From: an uncultured Marinobacter sp.
Lineage (GTDB): Bacteria; Pseudomonadota; Gammaproteobacteria; Pseudomonadales; Oleiphilaceae
Assembly: GCF_947259545.1 (NCBI RefSeq)
Contig: NZ_CAMYMK010000007.1
Span: 620,001-684,000 of the forward strand
Direction: 5' to 3'
Length of the DNA: 64,000 bases
The notes beneath the pieces were generated by a model, which was not told the origin of the DNA, made no database searches, and saw only the letters and a list, made by a program, of their open reading frames with translations. Made by a program: the position numbers and the translations under genes. Positions within the stretch are counted from its first letter, which is position 1. Each line of letters begins with the position of its first letter. This document shows positions 52,192-60,439 of the stretch, piece after piece.

Positions 52192-52928
52192 TGCTGCCAG
52201 ACCCGTGGCTACTACTGGGCCTGTTCATCCTGACGGCGTACACCATTGAGACCATCACCGGTTTCGGCAGCATCGTGATTGCCCTGTCCCTCGGCGCTCT
52301 TGTGTTACCCATTCCTCAGCTTCTGCCGGTGTTGGTGCCACTGAATATGGTCATGACCGGTTTTCTCGTCGTTCAGCACCGGCGGGACCTGGACGTCAGG
52401 CTACTGTTGGGGCTGATTCTGCCGCTGATGCTCACCGGCACAGTGGCCGGCTATCTATTGGTGCCATGGCTGGGCAGCCACTCGCTGCAGGTCGTTCTCG
52501 GAGGGCTGCTGGTCTGGTTTGCCGGGCGCCAACTATGGATGATCCAGCGCGGCCTGAGCCACACCCCCCATCCTCCGCTGATCACCCGAGGGCTGGTGTT
52601 CAGTGCCGGCATTACCCACGGCATGTTCGCCTCCGGTGGTCCACTGCTCGTCTATGCCATGGCGGGCATCGCCCCATCCAAGACACGCTTCCGCGCCACC
52701 CTGCTGGCGGTGTGGTTTATCCTTAACACCTCCCTCTCAGCACTATACCTCTGGGACGGTACTTTGCTGGCCAGTCTGGACCGGACCGTGCTTTACCTGC
52801 CACTGTTGGCATTAGGTATTGTGATCGGGAACTGGGTACACCACTGGCTGAATGAGGACTATTTCAAGGTCGTGGTATTTGCTCTGCTGGGAGTCACCGG
52901 TATGGTGCTGGTGTTCGGGCGCGCCTGA
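52191..52928 (+). CDS. TSUP (TauE/SafE) family permease
   Basis: The 245-residue protein has about eight hydrophobic segments and the TSUP hallmarks: an N-terminal ETITGFGSIVIAL repeat and a second THGMFASGGPLLV repeat near 142-154. Members move sulfite, sulfonates or sulfolactate-type anions out of, or into, the cell. Its start shares one base with the SDR stop (TGATG). A TSUP protein at the end of an FMO operon hints at an organosulfur substrate or a small anionic product; this is inference. Confidence 0.85.
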   Translation: MLPDPWLLLGLFILTAYTIETITGFGSIVIALSLGALVLPIPQLLPVLVPLNMVMTGFLVVQHRRDLDVRLLLGLILPLMLTGTVAGYLLVPWLGSHSLQVVLGGLLVWFAGRQLWMIQRGLSHTPHPPLITRGLVFSAGITHGMFASGGPLLVYAMAGIAPSKTRFRATLLAVWFILNTSLSALYLWDGTLLASLDRTVLYLPLLALGIVIGNWVHHWLNEDYFKVVVFALLGVTGMVLVFGRA

Positions 52929-53093
52929 TGGTGAGAATATAAGCTAGCCCCAGCGCTCAATGATGACAGCCAGGGACAATGCCCTTGTGACTGGCCCCTG
53001 ACCACACAGTTTTTTATCCTTAGCTTTTTGTTACCTTGCTTGTATGATCAATTATGAGTTGATTTCAACCAATGGCACAAGGAGAGATTCGCC

Positions 53094-53609
53094 ATGCATG
53101 CACCATTCAAGATCTCGCTGATCAGTATTCTGTTTACCACCGGCATTTTGCTACAGGGCTGTTCCGATAGCAGTGAGGAAACAGAACCCATGGCACAGGA
53201 CCAGGCAGCCATGGACGAAAGCAAAGGCGCAACCGAAACCCCGTCTACTGAGCGCGCGAGCGCACCAGCAAACGCGGAGGTCACCATACTGCCCCCAAGG
53301 GACGGGGACTCCGTTACCAGTCCGGTGACTGTGGAATTCGGTCTGGAAGGTATGGAAGTCGCCAAGGCAGGCACTGACGAGGCGAATACCGGTCACCACC
53401 ATCTGTTGCTCGATCTGGATCAGTTGCCACCCATGGATGCGCCGCTGCCGTCGACGGATCAGGTTATTCACTTTGGCGGTGGCCAGACCAGCACCGAGCT
53501 GGAACTGGAGCCGGGTGAACATACCCTGCAGTTGCTGTTGGGCGACTACATGCACGTGCCCCACGAGCCGCCGATTATGTCGGAAAAGATCACCATTACG
53601 GTTGAATAG
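53094..53609 (+). CDS. DUF4399 lipoprotein
   Basis: The 171-residue protein has a lipoprotein signal (LLQGC, Cys near 22), an acidic Ser/Ala-rich linker (25-60), and a DUF4399 domain: EVTILPPRDGDSVTSPVTV, NTGHHHLLLD and GEHTLQLLLGDYMH. The HHH and later His residues could bind a metal. No function is known. AAGGAGAG lies upstream of ATG 53094. The gene has its own upstream region of 165 bases, with a weak GCCAG/CTGGC hairpin (52969-52995) in it. Confidence 0.8.
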   Translation: MHAPFKISLISILFTTGILLQGCSDSSEETEPMAQDQAAMDESKGATETPSTERASAPANAEVTILPPRDGDSVTSPVTVEFGLEGMEVAKAGTDEANTGHHHLLLDLDQLPPMDAPLPSTDQVIHFGGGQTSTELELEPGEHTLQLLLGDYMHVPHEPPIMSEKITITVE

Positions 53610-53650
53610 TGATCAGAAGTAAACGGGAAATTTTGACACGGAGGTTGTGA

Positions 53651-53713
53651 ATGAAAACCGTCGGACTGGTCGGCGGGATGAGCTGGGAATCGACCCAAAC
53701 CTATTATGATTGA
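53651..53713 (+). pseudogene. 20-codon remnant of an aspartate/glutamate racemase gene
   Basis: ATG 53651, with GGAGG six bases before it, opens a frame reading MKTVGLVGGMSWESTQTYYD and a stop. This is the highly conserved start of YgeA-type Asp/Glu racemases, where the next residues should be xxIN. The frame breaks at the start codon of the antiporter gene (53706), which it overlaps by eight bases. It is a deletion remnant whose ribosome site may now drive the antiporter. Confidence 0.72.
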
Positions 53714-54905
53714 TCACCTACCCAACTGGTTACCTGTAGACGACTCCCAGGCCACTCTTAATATCATCTTCCTGGGCGTCATTCTGTCCGCCAGCATATT
53801 TGCAGATACCCTTGCCTGCCGCACCCGAATTCCGCGCATCTCGATTCTGATGCTGGTGGGCATTTGTATCGCCTTCGCTCAACAGGTATGGCCAGGTGAT
53901 CAGAACGGTGATTTGCTGGGCGGACTGAGCGAGCCACTGATTCAGTTGGCGCTTGTAATGGTCGCTTTTCTGCTGGGTAGTGAGCTGACGATGGATCGAC
54001 TGCGCAACACCGGTCCTCTGATTCTGGTTGTTTCGTTGTTCGTCATTATAGGCGGCGGGCTTCTTGTCGGCGCCGGATTGCTGGTGCTGGGTTTTCCCCT
54101 TGTGGTTGCAGTATCGCTGGCAGCCATTTCAGTGGCAACGGACCCTGCTGCCGTCAGTGAAACTGTGCGGGAGAACGGGAGCACCGGAAAGCTGCCCAGG
54201 CTGTTACTGGGTATCGTGGCTATTGATGACGGCTGGGGTATTGTCATGTTCGGGCTCAGTATGTCGATGCTCGGCTGGGTACTTGGTGGTGACGGAGAAA
54301 TAGCCCTGTTGCATGCAGTGTGGGAACTGGGGGGCGCGATCCTTCTCGGGATCGCAATCGGGCTGCCAGCCGCCTGGCTGACTGGCCGCCTCAGGCCGGG
54401 GGAGCCCACACAAGTCGAAGCAATCGCGTTGATTTTACTACTGGCTGGGCTGTCTTCATTGCTGGGTGTGTCCGCCCTGCTGGCGTCCATGATTGCCGGT
54501 AGCCTGGTAGCATCCCTGTCCCGCCACCACACCCGGTCATTCCGGGAAATTGAGCATATTGAATGGCCATTTCTTGTGTTCTTCTTTGTATTGTCCGGGG
54601 CAAGTATTGATTTGTACAAGGTGGATGATGCAATACTACTGACTCTGGCCTATATCTTTCTTCGTGTGGCTGGCCGGGTGTTGGGCGGATATTTCGCAGC
54701 GATGTTCAATAGAGTGAAACATCAGGCAGTCCCAAGGAATATTGGCCTGGCGCTGACGCCACAGGCGGGCGTAGCGATTGGTATGGCATTGCTGGCAGCC
54801 GAGCGATTTCCAGAACTCCACAACACCATTCTTCCAGTGGTCGTTGCTTCCACTATACTTTTTGAGCTGATTGGGCCGGTGCTTGTAAGACGGGTTCTGC
54901 GTTGA
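53706..54905 (+). CDS. Cation/proton antiporter (CPA2/KefB-like, membrane part only)
   Basis: The 399-residue protein has about 12 hydrophobic segments; SVATDPAAVSETV near 141-153 and VAIDDGWGIVMF near 170-181 match the ion-binding motifs of CPA2 antiporters. There is no TrkA-N or other cytosolic tail. It exchanges Na+ or K+ for protons. The start ATG 53706 lies inside the racemase remnant and has no ribosome site of its own, so it may depend on translation of that short frame. The next gene is another antiporter. Confidence 0.83.
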   Translation: MIDHLPNWLPVDDSQATLNIIFLGVILSASIFADTLACRTRIPRISILMLVGICIAFAQQVWPGDQNGDLLGGLSEPLIQLALVMVAFLLGSELTMDRLRNTGPLILVVSLFVIIGGGLLVGAGLLVLGFPLVVAVSLAAISVATDPAAVSETVRENGSTGKLPRLLLGIVAIDDGWGIVMFGLSMSMLGWVLGGDGEIALLHAVWELGGAILLGIAIGLPAAWLTGRLRPGEPTQVEAIALILLLAGLSSLLGVSALLASMIAGSLVASLSRHHTRSFREIEHIEWPFLVFFFVLSGASIDLYKVDDAILLTLAYIFLRVAGRVLGGYFAAMFNRVKHQAVPRNIGLALTPQAGVAIGMALLAAERFPELHNTILPVVVASTILFELIGPVLVRRVLR

Positions 54906-54962
54906 TCGTCGTCTCAAACAGTGCCGCATCTCAGCTTACTGTTATCTTTCCCTGAGGGCCGT

Positions 54963-55982
54963 GTGATTTCATCCCTGACTTTCAATATTGTCGCGTTTGT
55001 TATCGCCGCCGTGGTCATTACCACCGCCGGCAGCCGGCTGGCACGGGTGGCGGATGAACTGGCTGATCGAACGGGGCTGGGTGAGGCCCTGTTCGGTATC
55101 TTCCTGCTGGCCGGCGTGACCTCACTGCCGGACTTTGCCGCTACCCTGAGCGCCGCACTGGATGCCAGGCCCGACCTTGCCATGAGTAACGTTATGGGCA
55201 GCATGGCGGCGAACCTGGTGTTCCTGGGCATCGCGGATATCATTTACCGCAAGGCCAACCTCGAACATGCGGCGGCATCGTCCACCAACCTGATGCTGGC
55301 TGCACTGTTGATCGTGCTTCTGGCGCTGCCCCTGCTGGCAATTGCCAGCCCGCCGGTTTCCCTTTGGGGAGTCCACCCGATCACGCCGGTAATTGTTGGC
55401 GCCTATCTGTTCGGTCTGCACCTGGTGCGCAGCACAGACAACAAGCCCATGTGGATTCCCCGCCTGACTCACCATACAGTGCCAGACAAACCCGATATGA
55501 ATCTCCAGGGGAGCCTCACAAGGGCCTGGTTCAGTTTCGTCGGCTTGGCTGCCGTCACAGGACTTGCCGGCTGGGTGCTGATGGAAAGCGCCAAAGTGAT
55601 CAGTGACGAGACCGGGCTGTCGGACACACTCATTGGTGGTCTGTTTACAGCACTGGCCACCTCATCACCCGAGCTGGTCACGACCATTGCCGCCATTCGT
55701 CGGGGCGCACTTACCCTGGCGGTGAGTAACATTTTTGGCACTAACTGCTTCAATATGCTGGTGGTGGCTTCAGCTGATGCCGGCTATCCCGGGGGCTCTA
55801 TCTATCACGATATGGCGCCAATACAAATGACCTGGGGCCTGATCAGTATTCTGATGACCGCGATCCTGCTGATGGGCATGGTGCGGCGACAGCTCTATGG
55901 CATCGGGCGAATCGGGTTTGAGAGTGCGTTGATACTGGCGGTATATACCGTGGCACTGGGCATTGTGGTGACTAGCGGGTGA
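54963..55982 (+). CDS. Ca2+/cation antiporter (CaCA / YrbG-type)
   Basis: The product (339 residues from GTG 54963; 353 from GTG 54921) has about ten hydrophobic segments in two homologous halves, each with a conserved alpha repeat: GIFLLAGVTSLPDFAATLSA in the first and TALATSSPELVTTIAAIR in the second. The first repeat has SLPD in place of the usual SxPE, which could change ion choice. It exports Ca2+ (or Mn2+) in exchange for Na+ or H+. GTG 54963 is preferred because TGAGGG lies before it. It may be co-transcribed with the antiporter before it (57-base gap). Confidence 0.85.
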   Translation: MISSLTFNIVAFVIAAVVITTAGSRLARVADELADRTGLGEALFGIFLLAGVTSLPDFAATLSAALDARPDLAMSNVMGSMAANLVFLGIADIIYRKANLEHAAASSTNLMLAALLIVLLALPLLAIASPPVSLWGVHPITPVIVGAYLFGLHLVRSTDNKPMWIPRLTHHTVPDKPDMNLQGSLTRAWFSFVGLAAVTGLAGWVLMESAKVISDETGLSDTLIGGLFTALATSSPELVTTIAAIRRGALTLAVSNIFGTNCFNMLVVASADAGYPGGSIYHDMAPIQMTWGLISILMTAILLMGMVRRQLYGIGRIGFESALILAVYTVALGIVVTSG

Positions 55983-56017
55983 CTTTTAACACTGATGCTC
56001 TGAATGGCAAGAGCCAC

Positions 56018-56061
56018 CGGGAACCATCTTGACCTGCATCATAGACAATCACCCGTTCAGA
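56018..56061. repeat. Dispersed 44-bp repeat, copy 2
   Basis: Partner of 43093-43136. It lies 36 bases after the end of the Ca2+/cation antiporter gene, in the 227-base space before the CBS gene. Nothing else was recognised in that space. Confidence 0.5.
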
Positions 56062-56209
56062 GAACACATTGGAACTCGCGCAGGTTCGGTATTGGACCCG
56101 GCGCCGCCTTCAGGATGAATAGCCCAATGAGGTTTGCAGAATTCGTTGTCGCAAGGGCCTACTCCTGGTGGCATTTATAACGCGACTCATCAGGACAGAG
56201 GGCATTCAA

Positions 56210-56698
56210 ATGAACATTAATCAAGTCATGGTCAGCGAGGTGGCCAGCTGCACAGCACAAACCTCACTGCAAGACATCGCCATGCTGATGTGGAACAACG
56301 ACTGTGGCGCCATTCCATTGGTCGATGGCGAGGAGCATCCGGTGGGCATCATCACCGACCGGGATATCGCCATGGGTGCTGCAATGCAGCATAAACCGTT
56401 GTGGGAGCTACGCGGCGAGGATATTTCCAGGGATCGGGAGCTGTTTTGCTGCCGTCCGGACGACAGTATTCAGAAAGCGCTACAGCTGATGGAAGAGCAT
56501 GAAGTCAGGCGCCTTCCCGTGGTCAATCAGTACAACCAGCTTTGCGGCATGGTGAGCCTGGGGGACATTGTCTCGTTCACGGGCGCGGGGAAAGCGAAGA
56601 AGGCTGCAGATAAACAGATTTCTCCGATGGAGACCATGGAGTTTCTCCGGCACATCAGCGCACATCACCCCAGCCATAAGGCCGCTGCTGCTCTATAG
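56210..56698 (+). CDS. CBS-domain pair protein
   Basis: The 162-residue protein consists of two CBS domains (about 8-60 and 78-128): IPLVDGEEHPVGIITDRDIAMG and VRRLPVVNQYNQLCGMVSLGDIV are the typical cores. Such stand-alone pairs bind adenine nucleotides or similar ligands and regulate partners. The last 35 residues are basic and unstructured. ATG 56210 follows GAGGG; an upstream in-frame extension to 56168 has no ribosome site. The partner is unknown. Confidence 0.85.
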   Translation: MNINQVMVSEVASCTAQTSLQDIAMLMWNNDCGAIPLVDGEEHPVGIITDRDIAMGAAMQHKPLWELRGEDISRDRELFCCRPDDSIQKALQLMEEHEVRRLPVVNQYNQLCGMVSLGDIVSFTGAGKAKKAADKQISPMETMEFLRHISAHHPSHKAAAAL

Positions 56699-56714
56699 CG
56701 GCTCCAGGCAGACA

Positions 56715-56745
56715 GCAGTCGACCGCATGCTCTAGCGGCGACTGC
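56715..56745 (+). terminator. Strong 11-bp hairpin after the CBS gene
   Basis: GCAGTCG (56715-56721) and CCGC (56723-56726) pair perfectly with GCGG (56735-56738) and CGACTGC (56739-56745), with one bulged A and an 8-base loop, 17 bases after the stop codon. No T run follows, so it may protect the mRNA end rather than terminate on its own. Confidence 0.45.
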
Positions 56746-56931
56746 GTCAATGGTTAAGATGCTAAGGCTTAATATGCCCCAGAACACAGCAGCCGGCTTG
56801 ACACAGCTCAAAAATCAACCACTAACAGCCAAAGGTTTCGCCTTCCAGCCTGGCGGTTAACTGCTAGGCTAAGAGGAAGACTCAGTCAGTCTCCTTCGTA
56901 GATTCAACCTGCCATCAGGAGGAGGTTTCCC

Positions 56932-58005
56932 ATGAGTAGTCAAACCCTTGATAATGAAAAAGCAGAGGCCTTCGCCGGGCATATGCTGGACGTTCTCAAC
57001 CACGCCGCGCTCGCCCAGATGGCCAGTATCGGTCACCAGCTCGGCTTGTTCGATGTCATGGCAGATTTACCACCTGCGAGCGACAGACGAATCGCAGAAG
57101 TGGCCGGGCTGAACCAACGCTATGTACGGGAATGGCTCGGCGCAATGGTGACCGGGCAGGTAATAGACTTTGCCCCCGAGAACGCGACGTATTCACTGCC
57201 ACCCGAGCACGCCGCTGCTCTTACCCGACACGCCGGGCCGGACAACCTGGCTCAACCCACGCAATTCCTCCCTCTGTTGGCGCAAGTCGAGGAATCCATC
57301 GTTGAGTGCTTCCGCAAAGGCGGAGGCTTGCCCTACTCTGCCTATCCACAATTTCACCAATTGATGGCGGAAGACAGCGCCGCCATTCATGATGCCGCGC
57401 TGGTAGATTCGATGCTGCCACTTGTGCCCGGACTGATTGAACGATTGAACAGCGGTATCGAGGTGGCTGATATCGGGTGTGGATGTGGACACGCAATCAA
57501 TCTAATGGCGCAGGCGTTTCCCAGTAGTCAATTTGTCGGCTACGACATTTCCGGGGAAGGACTTCAGGAAGGCCGCAGGGAATCGCAAGAGCTTGGGCTG
57601 ACCAATGCGCACTTCGAGTTGCGCGACGCAAGCTCGTTGGACGTCAAGAACCGGTTTGACTTCATCACTGCATTTGACGCGATCCACGACCAGGCCGAAC
57701 CGGCTCGCGTATTGGAGGGTATTGCCGACGCGCTAAGGCCGCAGGGTGTGTTTCTGATGGTTGATTTTGGCGCCTCCAGTCATGTCCACGAGAATATAGA
57801 GTTCCCGGCGGGGCCTTTCATGTATACGATCTCCTGCATGCACTGTGTGCCGGTATCAATGGGACTCGACGGACCGGGTCTCGGCGCAATGTGGGGAGAA
57901 CAGACCGCGCGGAAAATGCTTACGGAAGCGGGGTTTACTCGGATTGAAGTCAAACAGGTCGAGGGAGATATCTTCAATAACTACTTCATCGCCTCAAAAA
58001 ACTGA
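56932..58005 (+). CDS. Class I SAM methyltransferase with N-terminal winged helix
   Basis: The 357-residue protein has an N-terminal helical/winged-helix domain (about 10-85; GLFDVMADLPPASDRRIAEVAGLNQRYVREWL) and a Rossmann-type methyltransferase domain with motif I VADIGCGCGHA near 182-192 and FVGYDIS near 203. The order resembles the Rv2258c-like methyltransferases, some of which act on small metabolites. The substrate is unknown. AGGAGG lies eight bases before ATG 56932. No linked pathway genes are visible. Confidence 0.84.
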   Translation: MSSQTLDNEKAEAFAGHMLDVLNHAALAQMASIGHQLGLFDVMADLPPASDRRIAEVAGLNQRYVREWLGAMVTGQVIDFAPENATYSLPPEHAAALTRHAGPDNLAQPTQFLPLLAQVEESIVECFRKGGGLPYSAYPQFHQLMAEDSAAIHDAALVDSMLPLVPGLIERLNSGIEVADIGCGCGHAINLMAQAFPSSQFVGYDISGEGLQEGRRESQELGLTNAHFELRDASSLDVKNRFDFITAFDAIHDQAEPARVLEGIADALRPQGVFLMVDFGASSHVHENIEFPAGPFMYTISCMHCVPVSMGLDGPGLGAMWGEQTARKMLTEAGFTRIEVKQVEGDIFNNYFIASKN

Positions 58006-58058
58006 AGGATACTACCCTGGAATCCATGACTTCCATTTGAAAAGACCAGGTTCGGGAT

Positions 58059-58376
58059 ATGACCTACTTGTTCGTAGCTGCTGTATTCATCGCTCTGGTG
58101 CTTCTGGCACTCCGTAACGTCCGCAATACAGATCCGGCGAAACAGTCCTGTGCCAATGACATTGGCCAGCTCATCCGGCAAGACAGAAACGCTACTCCGG
58201 AAGACATAGCGAAGGTTTTTGTCAGACATAAAATCCCCCGGTCTGACAGCTCGAAAGTCGGCAGACTGGTTATGCCACAGTTGATGAAAATAGGCCTGGA
58301 ATCGGAGGAGGCAATGATGATTATGCATCAGGTCCGGCAGGCCTATGCCTTCGTGCCAGAGGCCTATTCTGACTGA
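58059..58376 (+). CDS. Small protein with one membrane segment, unknown
   Basis: The 105-residue protein begins with a hydrophobic stretch (YLFVAAVFIALVLLALR, residues 3-19) and has a soluble helical part with IGQLIRQDRNATPEDIAKVFVRHKI and MIMHQVRQAYAFVPEA. No family recognised. It lies 53 bases after the methyltransferase gene on the same strand and converges with the MAPEG gene. Base use is like that of its neighbours, so I take it as a real gene. Confidence 0.58.
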   Translation: MTYLFVAAVFIALVLLALRNVRNTDPAKQSCANDIGQLIRQDRNATPEDIAKVFVRHKIPRSDSSKVGRLVMPQLMKIGLESEEAMMIMHQVRQAYAFVPEAYSD

Positions 58377-58394
58377 TAGCGCATGTATTCCCGA

Positions 58395-58817
58395 TCACAC
58401 TGCCTCAACCACAACATAGACTCCCATCCAGATCATGCATACGAGCTGGATAAAGAAAAACAGGAAACGAACGGTGGCCGCAAGGTCCGAATGCTGAAAG
58501 CCGATGTGCACACTCGTCTGGGCTATACGTGCGATCAGAAGGACCACAGCGAGTACATTAAGCACGGGGCTGCTGATACCCGTAGCAACGATAGCAATCA
58601 CAATCGCACCGTACACCGGCAGGTTCTCGACACAGTTGGCGTGTGCCCTTAGTGCGCGCTTGTACCAGCCCTGCCCCTCGATACGGTACTCACTGAATTC
58701 TGCAATGCGGTTGTGGCCGCTCAGTATGTGAAACCAGCGGTAGGTGCCCACAGTCAGGGCCATTGATAGCAGCGTCCAGCCTGCGAACGCCAGTAATACC
58801 AATACAGGGATGGACAT
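58395..58817 (-). CDS. MAPEG-family membrane protein
   Basis: The 140-residue protein has four hydrophobic segments and the MAPEG sequence order: an AxGYRW-like first helix, then RALRAHANCVENLPVY near 55-70, the conserved E-N-x-P signature, and ARIAQTSVHIGF near 96-107. Family members are glutathione transferases/peroxidases or membrane-associated proteins in eicosanoid metabolism; bacterial roles are unclear. The ATG at 58817 follows GGAGGGAG. Confidence 0.86.
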   Translation of the reverse strand: MSIPVLVLLAFAGWTLLSMALTVGTYRWFHILSGHNRIAEFSEYRIEGQGWYKRALRAHANCVENLPVYGAIVIAIVATGISSPVLNVLAVVLLIARIAQTSVHIGFQHSDLAATVRFLFFFIQLVCMIWMGVYVVVEAV

Positions 58818-58914
58818 GGTTACTCCCTCCTTCCAGTCATGCCGTCAGGGTTGTGATCCGGAGCCCCGCCTTCCATGGCACCGCCTGGAGCTCGGATAAC
58901 GCCGTTTTTTTAGC

Positions 58915-60291
58915 TCAACCCGGCCGTATATTCTGATTCACCCGGAAGAAGTTCTCCGGATCGTACCGGGTCTTGATTCGCGCCAGTCGCGGGTAATTGG
59001 GCCCATAGGTGGCCTGCACCCGCTCGTCGCCTTCTTCCATCATGAAATTGATGTAGGCGCCGCTGGCGTTGTATGGGTGAATCGCCTCCCAGTAATCACG
59101 CGCCCATTGGGTGACGGTTTCTGCGTTTTCCGGCTCGGGATCGATGCCGGCAATGACCATGGACCAGTTTGCGTCACGGCAGCTCCAGGCCATGGCGTTG
59201 CTGTCTGTGTCGTGCACCGCACCATTGATCGGGTACAGATGCATCAACGACAACCCGTCCGGCGCCTGCGAAGCGTGCTCAATGTGACGTTCGATAGCTT
59301 CGTCGGGCAGTTCTTTCACAAAGTCACCCTTCCAGTACCACTGTAGCCCTTTGGGCAGGATGGGGTCGAAGGCGGACTGCCACATGGGAAATGGCATTTG
59401 CGTCATCCCGTCCAGCAGCGGTTCGGGCAGCGCCTCCCGTACCGGTCGCATCGCTTCGATACCCTCTTCTTCCGTGCCGTTGTAGCAGGTCATGAGAGCA
59501 ACTATGGGCCGGCCCCAGAGTGCTTCGGGAAAGAGTTCCACCTTCGGTACTCGCTTGAGCCCCAGGAACATGCCCAGCTCACGGGGCGCCGTAGGCAGGA
59601 AATCACGGTACCACGCCATGATCTGCCGGGCGTCGGCCAGGTCCCAGAATATGGGGCCGGCGTAGACATCCTTCACCGGATGCGCCTGGAAGAGAAAACT
59701 GGTCACGACTCCGAAGTTTCCGCCTCCGCCACGAATGGCCCAGAACAGGTCCTCATGCTGATTGATGTTGGCGGTTACGATTCGCCCGTCAGCCAGAACA
59801 ACCTCGGCTTCCAGCAAATTGTCCACAGTCAGGCCATGCAACCGGCTCAGATAGCCGTGGCCTCCCCCCAGGGTGAGGCCCGAAATCCCGGTGGTGCTGA
59901 CAATGCCAGCCGGAACGGCCAGCCCATAGGCGTGGGTGGCATGATCCACGTCGCCCTGTTCACACCCCGGCTGAGCCCGCACCGTGGCATTGTCAGGGTC
60001 GACGTAGACTCCTTTCATCAGTGAAAGGTCTATCAGCAGCCCGTCGTTACAACTGCCCAGGCCAGGCCCGTTATGGCCGCATCCACGCAGCGCAACGAGC
60101 AGGCCCTGATCACGCCCGAAACGCACTGCTGTGACCACGTCTGCCGTATCACAGCAGCGGGCGATGAGTCGGGGACGTTTGTCGATCATGGCGTTGTAGA
60201 GGGCGCGGACATCGTCGTATTCGGCATCACCCGGCTCCAGAATGTCGCCCCGGAAGGTGCTCTTCAGTTGATTGATGGCTTCGGTATCCAT
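58915..60291 (-). CDS. Berberine-bridge-type FAD-linked oxidase
   Basis: The 458-residue protein has the PCMH FAD domain with RGCGHNGPG holding H73, the usual site of covalent 8-alpha-histidyl FAD, and GISGLTLGGGHGYLSRLHGL near 138-157, where bicovalent members have a Cys. The last 45 residues form a BBE domain (YPRLARIKTRYDPENFFRVNQNI). It oxidises an alcohol or sugar or similar group with O2. ATG 60291 has AGAGGT upstream. The gene sits 148 bases downstream of the hydrolase-LuxR gene on the same strand, so that regulator may control it. Confidence 0.87.
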   Translation of the reverse strand: MDTEAINQLKSTFRGDILEPGDAEYDDVRALYNAMIDKRPRLIARCCDTADVVTAVRFGRDQGLLVALRGCGHNGPGLGSCNDGLLIDLSLMKGVYVDPDNATVRAQPGCEQGDVDHATHAYGLAVPAGIVSTTGISGLTLGGGHGYLSRLHGLTVDNLLEAEVVLADGRIVTANINQHEDLFWAIRGGGGNFGVVTSFLFQAHPVKDVYAGPIFWDLADARQIMAWYRDFLPTAPRELGMFLGLKRVPKVELFPEALWGRPIVALMTCYNGTEEEGIEAMRPVREALPEPLLDGMTQMPFPMWQSAFDPILPKGLQWYWKGDFVKELPDEAIERHIEHASQAPDGLSLMHLYPINGAVHDTDSNAMAWSCRDANWSMVIAGIDPEPENAETVTQWARDYWEAIHPYNASGAYINFMMEEGDERVQATYGPNYPRLARIKTRYDPENFFRVNQNIRPG

Positions 60292-60439
60292 GGTGATCAC
60301 CTCTCAGGTCACCGGTAATATTTAGTGCCCGGCCAACTGCGGGTGGCCTCAATGATCACGCTACGCGCAGCCACAACCACCGTCATGAGGTGGTTGTCCC
60401 GAATGGTTTGATGAAATGAACGTAAGCGGGACAGTTGTC

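Noticed and set aside
53633..53638. TTGACA as a -35 promoter element before the racemase remnant
   Set aside because: No acceptable -10 box lies 16-18 bases downstream; the position falls on the ribosome site and start codon.
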